This document shows positions 41,226-50,044 of a stretch of 62,446 nucleotides of DNA, piece by piece (positions within the stretch are counted from its first letter, which is position 1; each line of letters starts with the position of its first letter). Location of the stretch: NCBI GenBank assembly GCA_902567495.1, contig CACFMO010000007.1, positions 1 through 62,446 on the forward strand, written 5' to 3'. A program made the position numbers and the translations under genes. The notes under the pieces were generated by a model that worked only from the letters and a program-made list of their open reading frames with translations, did no database searches and had not been told where the DNA came from. This DNA is from an uncultured Pelagibacteraceae bacterium (GTDB taxonomy: Bacteria > Pseudomonadota > Alphaproteobacteria > Pelagibacterales > Pelagibacteraceae).

Positions 41226-41815
41226 TGAAAAAGTTAATATTTATTTGTATAATATTGGCTTTACCAAAAATATCTTTTGCAAACGAAAGATCAATTCCAC
41301 TAGAATTATTTACCGCAAAGGAAAGACAACACAGTGGTAAACTTAAAGTCACCGGTCCTATGGATTGGAAAAATAAAAGAACTGGTGAAGTACATCAAGT
41401 TTACGAGAGAAAAAGAGGTTCAAAAATCCAATTATTTGCAAAAACAAATAATGGTCAGTGTTTAGGAAGGGTAATGGACAGCAGATATGAAAAAAGAGGA
41501 TTAGTTTATATAAAAAATGGCTGCAAATTTCCTTTAGGCAATTGGAAAGAGGGTGAGAAAAGAGAATTTATATCGACATATTTTTATAATAATAGAAATA
41601 GAGACTATAAGAAGACTATTACAATTAAAAAAATTGGTAATGAAAAAAAATGCTTAACATTTAGATGGTCAAAAGCTAGATTAGATGGAACAATGATTGA
41701 TGATAATAGCTATACTTATTGTCCCAAAAAAGGCTTTACAAAAATAGTATCGCATAAATCTGGAAAAATGAGCATGACAATATCAGGAAATATAAAAGCC
41801 ACAGGCACCAAATGA
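41225..41815 (+). CDS. Secreted protein of unknown function
   Basis: 196 residues with signal peptide (KKLIFICIILALPKISFANE). The mature protein is beta-rich with paired Cys (NGQCLGRVMD, KNGCKFPLG, EKKCLTFRW and YTYCPKKGF, possibly two disulfides). No family recognised. Its ATG shares a base with the stop of the dehydrogenase gene (TAATG), and its stop overlaps the next start, so it belongs to the dehydrogenase-etfBA transcript although the sequence suggests a periplasmic protein. Confidence 0.75.
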   Translation: MKKLIFICIILALPKISFANERSIPLELFTAKERQHSGKLKVTGPMDWKNKRTGEVHQVYERKRGSKIQLFAKTNNGQCLGRVMDSRYEKRGLVYIKNGCKFPLGNWKEGEKREFISTYFYNNRNRDYKKTITIKKIGNEKKCLTFRWSKARLDGTMIDDNSYTYCPKKGFTKIVSHKSGKMSMTISGNIKATGTK

Positions 41816-42444
41816 AAAAAATATTTTTAATTTTTAGTATCTTATTTCTCTCAACCAACTTAGTTGCAGATGAAATTGAAAATTTTGAAATTGAAGGTAT
41901 CACCATAGAAGAAAGTCTACTTAAGCACTTTAGTAAAAAAGATATCGAAACTGAGATAAATAGTATTTATTCTTATAAATACGAAAATGGCAAATATATT
42001 CAATTAGGTGTTGGAGACAACAAAGATTATTCTATGAAAAAAAAAATGAATTTGTTTGATTCAATGTCTATTGTGGTTAAAGGAGATGATAAAAAATATA
42101 TAATAAAATCATTAAGTGGAAAAATTCTTTGTCACAATAATATTAACAGATGTAATTCAAAGTATGATGAAATTGTCGCTGATTTGAAAAATTATTTTGA
42201 AGATAGTATAGATGAGGTAACTGATAGAAAAGAACCTCATAATGTTGATAAAAAAAAAGAAAGCTGGGTAACCAGCACTTATTTTTATCTTAAAAATAGA
42301 AAACACGCTAATATTATGGCTGAAATTTACGATTGGAGTAAAAGAGTCGAAAAAGAACAGAATTGGGGAGATAATTTAAAACTTTCAATTCAGTCAGATG
42401 AGTTTATAGAATTCCTTCAAAAAAACCCACCAGATAAGTTATAA
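41812..42444 (+). CDS. Secreted DFQIEGIS-family protein (backbone, etf operon)
   Basis: 210 residues. Signal peptide (KKIFLIFSILFLSTNLVADE), then the family motif ENFEIEGITIEESLLKHF, KYIIKSLSGKILCHNNINRC and the C-terminal DNLKLSIQSDEFIEFL. Predicted periplasmic, function unknown. It overlaps the preceding gene by 4 bp and ends 6 bp before etfB, so this member sits inside a core catabolic operon, unlike those in the cassettes. Confidence 0.8.
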   Translation: MKKIFLIFSILFLSTNLVADEIENFEIEGITIEESLLKHFSKKDIETEINSIYSYKYENGKYIQLGVGDNKDYSMKKKMNLFDSMSIVVKGDDKKYIIKSLSGKILCHNNINRCNSKYDEIVADLKNYFEDSIDEVTDRKEPHNVDKKKESWVTSTYFYLKNRKHANIMAEIYDWSKRVEKEQNWGDNLKLSIQSDEFIEFLQKNPPDKL

Positions 42445-42450
42445 TTAATT

Positions 42451-43200
42451 ATGAAAATATTAGTCGCTGTTAAAAGAGTTATTGATTACAACGTTCAGAT
42501 AAGAGTTAAAGAGGATGGCTCAGGAGTTCATACTGACAATGTGAAAATGTCAACCAATCCTCCAGATGATAATGCAACAGAGGAGTCTGTTAAATTAAAA
42601 GAGTCTGGAAAAGTAAAAGAAATTGTTGCAGTTACAATAGGCGATGACAAAGCACAGGAAACAGTTAGAAAAGCTTTAGCAGTTGGAGCAGATAGAGGAA
42701 TTCACGTTAAGTCTGATACATATATTGAACCGTTAGCTATCGCCAAAATTTTAAAAAAAGTAGTTGAGAAAGAAAAACCAGATATGGTTTTCTTAGGTAA
42801 ACAAGCAATCGATGATGATTGTAATCAAACAGGACAAATGCTTGCAGCGATGTTGAATTGGCCTCAAGCAACTTTTTCTTCAAAAGTAACTCTAAAAGAT
42901 AAAAGCATGGAAATTGTAAGAGAGATAGACGAAGGTTTAGAAACTGTTGAGGTAAATTTACCAGCAGTTGTAACTTGTGACCTTAGATTAAACGAACCAC
43001 GTTATGCATCGCTACCAAATATAATGAAAGCTAAGAAAAAACCAATTGATCAAATGGTTGCTAAAGACTTAGGTGTAGATATTACAAACAGAGTTCAGCA
43101 ATTGAAAGTAGAGGAGCCACCAAAAAGAAAAGCAGGAATTAAAGTTGCAAATGTTGCAGAATTAGTAAGCAAGCTTAAAAATGAGGCGAAGGTAATTTAA
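42451..43200 (+). CDS. etfB: Electron transfer flavoprotein, beta subunit
   Basis: EtfB, 249 residues, binds AMP and shares the FAD pocket with EtfA. N-terminal [20 protein letters not shown] and the family signature [20 protein letters not shown] with [10 protein letters not shown] are clear. It accepts electrons from dehydrogenases such as the dimethylglycine dehydrogenase-like enzyme upstream. It ends where etfA begins. Confidence 0.96.
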   Translation: MKILVAVKRVIDYNVQIRVKEDGSGVHTDNVKMSTNPPDDNATEESVKLKESGKVKEIVAVTIGDDKAQETVRKALAVGADRGIHVKSDTYIEPLAIAKILKKVVEKEKPDMVFLGKQAIDDDCNQTGQMLAAMLNWPQATFSSKVTLKDKSMEIVREIDEGLETVEVNLPAVVTCDLRLNEPRYASLPNIMKAKKKPIDQMVAKDLGVDITNRVQQLKVEEPPKRKAGIKVANVAELVSKLKNEAKVI

Positions 43201-44153
43201 TGTCAGTATTATTAATAGCGGAACACAATAATAAAAATCTTAAACCATTTACTTTAAATGCAATAACTGCAGCATCTAAAATTGATGCAGAAGTTCATGT
43301 TTTAGTAGCGGGTAGTGGATCAGAAAGCGTAGCTAAAGAAGCTGCGGCAATACCTCTAGTTAAAAAAGTTTTACACTGCGATTCTCCTAATTATCAAAAT
43401 TATTTACCAGAAAATTTAGCCCCACTTGTAACAAAACATTCTGAAAAATATGATCATATTGTTGCATCAGCAAATACTTTTGGAAAAAACTTCATGCCAA
43501 GGGTTGCGGCTGCATTAGATACTTCTCAAGTGAGTGATATAATAAAAGTAAACTCACCAGATACTTTTGTAAGACCAATTTATGCTGGGAATGCATTTGC
43601 GACTGTAAAAAGTAACGACAAAAAAAGATGTGTAACAATTAGACCAACATCATTTGAACCTGCACCTAAAACAGGAGGTTCCGCACAAATTGATAAAGTA
43701 GATGCAGCTGATGTTCCTAACTTTTCTAAATTTGTAAAAAGGGAAGAAACAAAATCAGAAAGACCTGAACTTGGAACTGCAAGAATAGTTGTATCTGGCG
43801 GCAGAGGACTAGAAAGTGGAGAAAACTTTAAACTCATAAATGATATCGCTGATAAATTAAACGCAGCAGTTGGTGCATCACGCGCAGCTGTTGATGCCGG
43901 TTATATAAGCAACGATCATCAAGTAGGTCAAACAGGAAAAGTAGTTGTCCCAGATTTATATATTGCAGTTGGAATTTCAGGGGCCATTCAACATTTAGCT
44001 GGAATGAAAGAGAGCAAAATAATTGTTGCAATCAACAAAGATGGAGAAGCTCCAATATTTAGTATTGCTGATTATGGTTTAGAGGCAGATTTATTCAAAG
44101 CTCTTCCGGAATTGTTATCTGAATTAAACAAACTCAACACTATTCAAAAATAA
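43200..44153 (+). CDS. etfA: Electron transfer flavoprotein, alpha subunit
   Basis: EtfA, 317 residues. The C-terminal FAD domain is intact: ARIVVSGGRGLESGENF, GASRAAVDAGYI, QVGQTGKVVVPDLYIAVGIS, GAIQHLAGMKESKIIVAINK and DGEAPIFSIADYGLEADLF. It passes electrons to ETF-quinone oxidoreductase, encoded at 51906. Convergent with the secreted-protein gene at 44177. Confidence 0.97.
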   Translation: MSVLLIAEHNNKNLKPFTLNAITAASKIDAEVHVLVAGSGSESVAKEAAAIPLVKKVLHCDSPNYQNYLPENLAPLVTKHSEKYDHIVASANTFGKNFMPRVAAALDTSQVSDIIKVNSPDTFVRPIYAGNAFATVKSNDKKRCVTIRPTSFEPAPKTGGSAQIDKVDAADVPNFSKFVKREETKSERPELGTARIVVSGGRGLESGENFKLINDIADKLNAAVGASRAAVDAGYISNDHQVGQTGKVVVPDLYIAVGISGAIQHLAGMKESKIIVAINKDGEAPIFSIADYGLEADLFKALPELLSELNKLNTIQK

Positions 44154-44176
44154 AAGTTATTGCACAGTGTAAAAGC

Positions 44177-44791
44177 CTAATTAGACTTAAACTCTAAAAA
44201 CTTGACAAACACTTCTGAGTCAACTGCTACGTATAGAGAGTTATATTTAAACCCATTTCTATTTATATCGTAACACACAAGTTGAAAAGGCCTTCTATTT
44301 CCTGCAAACAAATCTATATACTTAACGCTTAATTGATGTTTTTTTAGTCTTTCTTTTTCAAACCATACATTTCTTCTTAATTTGCCATCAATTGTTTCTT
44401 GTATATAATTGGCTACTTCGGTTTGTTTTTTGTAACAGTCTTTTATATCTCCGTTTTTCCAAATCAAAGTTCCTTCCAAAGCATATATTTCATAATTAGT
44501 AGAGTTAGAGTCTATAATGACACCTATACTATCGTAAACTTCAAATTTTTTTGGTATTTTTAGATCCCTGGGTTTTACTCCAATTGATGAAAATTTTTTA
44601 TTTCTATATTTTTTTGGATAGTGAAAAGTAGTAGTACTTTTTAATTGTTTTTTAATTTGATCAACACTCATATAATCTAACAGACTATCTCCTACGCTTA
44701 TACCTTCTATTTGAAAATCAGTGATATCATCTGCCTTCAAGGGGTTTATCAAAAGTAAACTGAGAAACAATATTGTTAAAAATTTTTTCAT
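44177..44791 (-). CDS. Secreted DFQIEGIS-family protein (backbone pair, second gene)
   Basis: 204 residues. Signal peptide (KKFLTILFLSLLLINPLKADD), motif TDFQIEGISVGDSLLDYM, NYEIYALEGTLIWKNGDIKDC, and the C-terminal NSLYVAVDSEVFVKFL. Predicted periplasmic, unknown function. Its start overlaps the stop of the upstream paralogue by 4 bp (ATGA), so the two are coupled. Confidence 0.8.
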   Translation of the reverse strand: MKKFLTILFLSLLLINPLKADDITDFQIEGISVGDSLLDYMSVDQIKKQLKSTTTFHYPKKYRNKKFSSIGVKPRDLKIPKKFEVYDSIGVIIDSNSTNYEIYALEGTLIWKNGDIKDCYKKQTEVANYIQETIDGKLRRNVWFEKERLKKHQLSVKYIDLFAGNRRPFQLVCYDINRNGFKYNSLYVAVDSEVFVKFLEFKSN

Positions 44792-45345
44792 TTTCTAAAG
44801 AATTTTACATAATCTTCAGAACCAATGCTAACAGATCCCTCGTCAGTAAATCTAGTATTTTTATCATATTGGGTGCACCATAGTCTCACAACTCCCTTTT
44901 CAGATGGAAAAAAATACTCACTTACATGAGCTTTAGAATTTTTCATTTTTTTATCTTGGTAACCAACAGTATCATGATCAAAATTTGCATCAGGTAGAAT
45001 TGTAGATATCTCTTTTATTACCTCTTCTTTAAATCTCATACATCTTTGAAATCTATTTTCAAATTTTTTTATACCTTTTATAGAGTGAATAATATATTTT
45101 TTATCATTGATCTTTACATGAAATCCTAATTCCTCATAAATTCCATTACTTTTACTGTACAGAACATTAAAAACTCCTCTGTCATAGGTAGTTTTTGGAA
45201 AGTTTAAAATTTCAGATTTAGAATAAAAATCTAATAAGCTATCACCAATACTTATCCCCTCAATTTCTAAATCTTTTATGCTTTCAGCCTTTAATTGTAT
45301 TTGAGTAAAACTTATTAAAATAATAATAATAATAATTTTTTTCAC
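44788..45345 (-). CDS. Secreted DFQIEGIS-family protein (backbone pair, first gene)
   Basis: 185 residues. Signal peptide (KKIIIIIILISFTQIQLKAES), motif KDLEIEGISIGDSLLDFY, KYIIHSIKGIKKFENRFQRC and the C-terminal VSIGSEDYVKFFRK. Same layout as the other members: one Cys after the central strand and one in the RLWCTQYDK segment. First of a two-gene operon on the minus strand, divergent from the caspase gene with a 92-bp gap that holds both promoters. Confidence 0.8.
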   Translation of the reverse strand: MKKIIIIIILISFTQIQLKAESIKDLEIEGISIGDSLLDFYSKSEILNFPKTTYDRGVFNVLYSKSNGIYEELGFHVKINDKKYIIHSIKGIKKFENRFQRCMRFKEEVIKEISTILPDANFDHDTVGYQDKKMKNSKAHVSEYFFPSEKGVVRLWCTQYDKNTRFTDEGSVSIGSEDYVKFFRK

Positions 45346-45437
45346 TAAAAAATTGTAACTAATTAGTTGGTTTTTTCAAATAAAATGATGATAATTAATA
45401 AGTTATCAAAATAACATATTTCGGCTATAATTTATTT

Positions 45438-47327
45438 ATGAAAAGATTCTTAGTATATCTTTTTTTTACAGTTATATTGAGTATATTGAGCAATCAGGTT
45501 GCTTCAGCATCATGGATTACTAAAAAATCTGATACTTCTGAAAAGGTAGAAAAAATAGAAAAAGAATATGCGGATGGTTTAATTACAAAATCAGAATGTA
45601 ATAAACAAAAGTCCAAAGTTCTTAAATTATCAAAAACATCAGAAACTATCTGTGATAATGTTGAGGTAAAGGTAGCAAAATCAGAATGGATTAAAAAGAA
45701 GTCAAAAGAAGAAGTAAAAAAAGAGAAATCAAATTACCTCCAAAAAAAAGAAAAAGAGACAAAAAAAGAATTTGTAAAGAAAAAAAAGAATTTGTCAAAA
45801 TCAATTAAAAAATGGATTTCAAAGAAAAAAACCAAAGAAAAACAGCATTATAATTCTATAGCACAACTACCTAAATCTGATTTTTATTTTACTGCTGTTG
45901 ATGGAACTGGAAACACATTCATTGGTTATTTAAACGGAAATGAAAATGAAGGTATCATAAAAGTAAGCGGCCAAAGTATGCTCAAAATATCAGATGGTAA
46001 AGCTTTTCAAGATAATGGAAAAACACAATGTGACGTTAGATCAGAAATTTTAAAAGCAGATAAAGTAATATTTAATGGCGTAGTAATTATTAAGTGTCCA
46101 ACAAAAGAATTTATAGGTAGTTGGACTCAATCAGGATCTGAAGGTTTTGGTATCGCTACTTCTGAAAAAACTAGACTAGATTTCAATTTTTCTAAAAGCA
46201 GAAATGATGTTTATGCATCTTTAAGTAAAAATAAAAAGAATAAAAAACTAGTATTAAAAGATAAAAAGAGTGACAAAATAAAAGATAGTATTTGTCCAGA
46301 GATAAAATTAGTAGATAATAAGCAAGTTTATAGTAGCTCAGATTGTAAGACCACAGAAGCAAAAATTCAGGCAAAGGATGGTAATTTTTCTTTAATTGGT
46401 TTTGCAACAGACAATGAAGAAGTCCAACGTTTTTCTATTGATGGTAGACCAATTAAACTAAAATCTGATGGAAGTTTTAAATACAGCGGAAAAACTAATT
46501 CCTCAAAAGATGTTTATCTTGTTGCTACAGATAAATTTGGAAAAATAACTGAATTAAAAGTTAATATAGAAGTTTTGGCAGCTTCAAAAAAATTTGTTAA
46601 TAACAAAAAATATTATGCTTTAATAATAGGCAATAGTGAATACAAACATTGGGACAATCTTGTTTCCCCAACTAACGATATAGATGTAATTGCAGCGGTT
46701 CTAAAAGATAAATACAATTTTGAAGTTCCGATTCTTTTAAAAAATGCAGACAAAGCCTCTATTGAAGAAGCATTTTTTAAAATGAACAAAATACTAACAG
46801 AGGATGATTATTTATTAATTTATTATGCTGGCCACGGTGACAAAAATCCAAGTATTCAAAAAGCATATTGGATACCAACAAATGCAGGAAGTAGTTTTGA
46901 TAGAAATTGGATAAGCACATCTTTTGTAACTGAGATGATAGGAACTTTTAAAGCAAAACATGTTCTACTCATGGTAGACAGTTGTTACTCTGGTTTGCTT
47001 AAAGGATCAAACACCAACCTAACAGTTGTTGATGGAGACACAAATGATGCTGTTTTTCTTACAAAATTATTAAATAGAAAGACAAGACTATTTATATCAT
47101 CTGGCTCTGACGAACCTGTTTTGGATACTAGCGATGATAAACATTCTTGGTTTGCAAAAAAATTTCTTGAATTATTAGAAAATAATCAAAATACTTTGAC
47201 TTCAATAGAAATATACATGAAAATAAATCGATATGTTCACGTTAATGCAAGTCAAAGACCAAAATATGATGTTATTAAAGAAACAGGACATAACGAAGGC
47301 ATGTTTTTATTTACAGCAAAAAATTAA
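45438..47327 (+). CDS. Secreted caspase-fold (metacaspase-like) cysteine protease with accessory domains
   Basis: 629 residues. Signal peptide (residues 1-24). A short SHOCT-like helix pair (EKVEKIEKEYADGLITKSEC) and a Lys-rich region (80-140) with WITKKS, WIKKKSK and WISKKK motifs. A beta domain (145-260) has turns resembling MORN repeats (FIGYLNGNENEGIIKV). An Ig-like segment (285-380) follows. The C-terminal caspase domain (391-629) has KYYALIIGNSEYKHW, the catalytic His466 in YYAGHG and Cys516 in VDSCYSG. Substrate unknown. Periplasmic by signal peptide. The next gene, a trypsin-like protease, shares the WIxKKSK motif. Confidence 0.85.
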   Translation: MKRFLVYLFFTVILSILSNQVASASWITKKSDTSEKVEKIEKEYADGLITKSECNKQKSKVLKLSKTSETICDNVEVKVAKSEWIKKKSKEEVKKEKSNYLQKKEKETKKEFVKKKKNLSKSIKKWISKKKTKEKQHYNSIAQLPKSDFYFTAVDGTGNTFIGYLNGNENEGIIKVSGQSMLKISDGKAFQDNGKTQCDVRSEILKADKVIFNGVVIIKCPTKEFIGSWTQSGSEGFGIATSEKTRLDFNFSKSRNDVYASLSKNKKNKKLVLKDKKSDKIKDSICPEIKLVDNKQVYSSSDCKTTEAKIQAKDGNFSLIGFATDNEEVQRFSIDGRPIKLKSDGSFKYSGKTNSSKDVYLVATDKFGKITELKVNIEVLAASKKFVNNKKYYALIIGNSEYKHWDNLVSPTNDIDVIAAVLKDKYNFEVPILLKNADKASIEEAFFKMNKILTEDDYLLIYYAGHGDKNPSIQKAYWIPTNAGSSFDRNWISTSFVTEMIGTFKAKHVLLMVDSCYSGLLKGSNTNLTVVDGDTNDAVFLTKLLNRKTRLFISSGSDEPVLDTSDDKHSWFAKKFLELLENNQNTLTSIEIYMKINRYVHVNASQRPKYDVIKETGHNEGMFLFTAKN

Positions 47328-47333
47328 ATTTTA

Positions 47334-48611
47334 ATGAGAAAACTTGTTCTATTAACTTCTATTGTATTTTTTTTACTTCCTGTCCAAGCAGCAGATAATA
47401 AATTTAAAAGAATGTATAAAATGGATTATACAAAAAAAGAGAATATTAATGTTGGTTTCACAAATATGGTAAATAATGAAAAAATCGAAACTTTAAATAG
47501 TGAATTATCTAAATATCAAAAAATTAAAAATTATGTTACAAGCAAGGAAAAACCAGGGACAAAAAGAAAAAAATATAAAGGATTAAGTCAAAATATTTAT
47601 AAAAATAATGCAGGCAGCGTGGTTTACATTGGTAACCCATCAGCAAAAGGAACGGGGTCTGGTTTTTTGATAAATAAAGAAGAAGGATTGATTTTAACGA
47701 ATTGGCATGTAATTGAAGGTGCTAAAAAAGTATATGTCTGGTTCAAACCAGAAGATCCAAGCAAAATGGACGAGGATTTATTAGTCAATGAACCAAGAAT
47801 AGATGGAACTGTAATTAAGAAAAACAAAAGCAAAGATTTAGGTTTAATTAAAGTTTTGCGTGTTCCTAAAAATGCAAAGGCTCTTAAAATAAACAAAAAA
47901 ATATATGTCGATGTGGGATCAACAGCATATTCAATTGGTCATCCGAGTGGTCTAACCTGGACTTTTAATTCTGGAATGGTGACTCAAGTTAGGAAAGGTT
48001 TTAAATGGAGATATAAAAACTCTAGACATTTAGCAAATGTAATTCAGCATGAAGTTCCAACAAACCCAGGTAATTCAGGTGGACCATTATTTAATGATAA
48101 GGGAAATGTGATTGGAGTAAATTCTTTTAAAGACTCAAAAGGTGAGGTGATAAACTTTTCAGTATCAACAGACGAGATTGATAAATTCTTAAAAGAAAAA
48201 ATAGTTGAGAAAAAGAAAAGTCAATACATACAAAAAAAATCCAAGCAAACTTGGATACAAAAAAAATCTAAGAAAAAAAATTCTTTAACAGATGGAATAA
48301 AAAAAAACTTTCCTGACGCAAAACCCCATGACGAAAATAAAAATGGAATTTACGATACCTGGTGGATAGATGAAAATAAAAATGGAATAATAGATACGGC
48401 ATTTGTTGATGATAATGAAGATGGACTAATAGAAGCTGTATTAGTTGATGATGATGAGAATGGAAAATGGGACTTTCTATTTGTTGATAAGGACCTTGAT
48501 GGAAATCCAGATATTGCATACATTGACAGGGATCAAGATGGAAACCATGATGTAGTTGCTTATGATTATGATCAGGATGGTGAGTGGGACAAATTTGAAA
48601 ACGCAGGTTAG
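47334..48611 (+). CDS. Secreted trypsin-like serine protease with seven 13-residue calcium-loop repeats
   Basis: 425 residues. Signal peptide ending PVQAA; HtrA-like protease domain (residues 90-290) with His125 in LTNWHVIEG, Asp168 in SKDLGLIKV and Ser248 in NPGNSGGPLFN. There is no PDZ domain. A Lys-rich linker contains YIQKKSK and WIQKKSKKK, the motif seen in the caspase protein upstream. The C-terminus (333-423) is seven unbroken 13-residue units of form DxDxDGxxDxxxx, like EF-hand or thrombospondin type 3 calcium loops. It follows the caspase gene by 6 bp, so the two proteases are one operon. Confidence 0.85.
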   Translation: MRKLVLLTSIVFFLLPVQAADNKFKRMYKMDYTKKENINVGFTNMVNNEKIETLNSELSKYQKIKNYVTSKEKPGTKRKKYKGLSQNIYKNNAGSVVYIGNPSAKGTGSGFLINKEEGLILTNWHVIEGAKKVYVWFKPEDPSKMDEDLLVNEPRIDGTVIKKNKSKDLGLIKVLRVPKNAKALKINKKIYVDVGSTAYSIGHPSGLTWTFNSGMVTQVRKGFKWRYKNSRHLANVIQHEVPTNPGNSGGPLFNDKGNVIGVNSFKDSKGEVINFSVSTDEIDKFLKEKIVEKKKSQYIQKKSKQTWIQKKSKKKNSLTDGIKKNFPDAKPHDENKNGIYDTWWIDENKNGIIDTAFVDDNEDGLIEAVLVDDDENGKWDFLFVDKDLDGNPDIAYIDRDQDGNHDVVAYDYDQDGEWDKFENAG

Positions 48612-48641
48612 ATTTTCATAAAATCAGTATCATATTATAAA

Positions 48642-50039
48642 ATGTTTTTAAGAAAATTATTTATATACTTAAAGTACTTATTTATAATAACCTTTTTTTT
48701 ATCCAGTCATATTAAAGCCGGTATTGATAATTGTGACATGTTTATCCAATCTATAGAGGATAAAAAAGAATTTGATTATCCTACTAAAACCTTGAACGAC
48801 CTTGGTATCTTTTTTCAAAAAAAACTAGGCAAGAATGGAAACGAAGAAATTATAAGAGATAAAAATAATTACCCGAAAGTATATTTTTCGGTTTTTGAAA
48901 AAGAAAAATTAAAAAATGGCACTGTAATAAAGTCAATAAACAAAAATAACTTATCAAAAATTTCAGATAGTCAATTAACTAGTTTAATTAAAAAAATTAG
49001 TATGGGAACTATAGAATATTCAAATTCTTTAAACGAAACCTATAATACTAAAGTTTATGCAAGAGAATATGAAAGTATTATTTTTTTAGTAGATGAACTT
49101 TTTATTAATACAATCGGAGAAGTTGACGCTAAAAAAGGTTTTTTCGCAATGAATTATAATTTTAAATTGATATACGAACGACCAGATCTAAAATCTGAGG
49201 GAGTTTTATTAAAAAACGACGAATGTAGAATCAAAACTAAAGTTTATGAGGCAAAATTTAATGATATTTATCGACCCGATAAGGAAATATTTATTACACA
49301 GTTTGATAAAGATAGAGATAAAATCGAAGAAAGTTTTGGTTTTTACCAAAATAATGGCAACACATTTTTATCTCAATTTATTAATGGCACATCTAAAATT
49401 AGATCAAAATTTAACTTTAGTAAATTCCCGTTTGATACCCAGCCTCTAGAAATTAACATTATTTCAGGTTTAAAAATAAATGCAGGAAATGAGATAACTC
49501 AAATTTATTCAACACCAAATCTATTTAAAAATATAAAAAATTTTAAAGAGAATAATTTTCTTGAGGAATGGAAAGTTCAAAACTTTGAAATTAAAAATAA
49601 TTTAATTAATATAGATAATTCAAATTACGACTCCTTAAAAATTTCAATAAATATAAAAAGGAATTCAAATTATTATATTTTTAAAATTATAATCCCGGTA
49701 TTATTAATCTTGTTGGTAGCATGGAGTGTTCTATGGATCCCGCCTAAAGAGGAATGGGTTGAATCAAGGCTTACAACTTCAATTGTAGCTTTATTATCTT
49801 TGATTGCCTACAACTTTGTTTTTTTGGATGATATTCCAAAATTAGATATCTTAACAAGTTTAGATTTGTTTGTACTCTTATCCTATCTATTCTGTGCAAT
49901 ACCAATATTTACAACGATTTTTTTAAGTAGATTGTTAGATAGAAATCCGAAAAGAGCATACAAAAGAAACAAAGCCATTAGATTTTATGGTGGAGCAATT
50001 TATATTGTTTTTAATTTATTCATTTTTCTGCCGATATAA
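48642..50039 (+). CDS. Pentameric ligand-gated ion channel (Cys-loop receptor) homologue
   Basis: 465 residues. Signal peptide (about 1-27), an extracellular beta domain with the prokaryotic counterpart of the Cys-loop (FSKFPFDTQPLEINI, around residue 262), and four membrane helices at the end: M1 from about 343 (YYIFKIIIPVLLILLVAWSV), M2 with ESRLTTSIVALLSLIAYNFV, M3 with YLFCAIPIFTTIF after LDILTSLDLFVL, and a final helix. This matches GLIC/ELIC-type channels. The extracellular domain is longer than in GLIC. Ligand and ion selectivity are unknown. It lies 31 bp after the protease gene on the same strand. Confidence 0.82.
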   Translation: MFLRKLFIYLKYLFIITFFLSSHIKAGIDNCDMFIQSIEDKKEFDYPTKTLNDLGIFFQKKLGKNGNEEIIRDKNNYPKVYFSVFEKEKLKNGTVIKSINKNNLSKISDSQLTSLIKKISMGTIEYSNSLNETYNTKVYAREYESIIFLVDELFINTIGEVDAKKGFFAMNYNFKLIYERPDLKSEGVLLKNDECRIKTKVYEAKFNDIYRPDKEIFITQFDKDRDKIEESFGFYQNNGNTFLSQFINGTSKIRSKFNFSKFPFDTQPLEINIISGLKINAGNEITQIYSTPNLFKNIKNFKENNFLEEWKVQNFEIKNNLINIDNSNYDSLKISINIKRNSNYYIFKIIIPVLLILLVAWSVLWIPPKEEWVESRLTTSIVALLSLIAYNFVFLDDIPKLDILTSLDLFVLLSYLFCAIPIFTTIFLSRLLDRNPKRAYKRNKAIRFYGGAIYIVFNLFIFLPI

Positions 50040-50044
50040 ATATA

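Noticed and set aside
46192-46407. Minus-strand frames inside the caspase, protease, dehydrogenase and other large genes
   Set aside because: They are antisense shadows with low-complexity or hydrophobic translations and no start signal; the plus-strand genes have clear domains.
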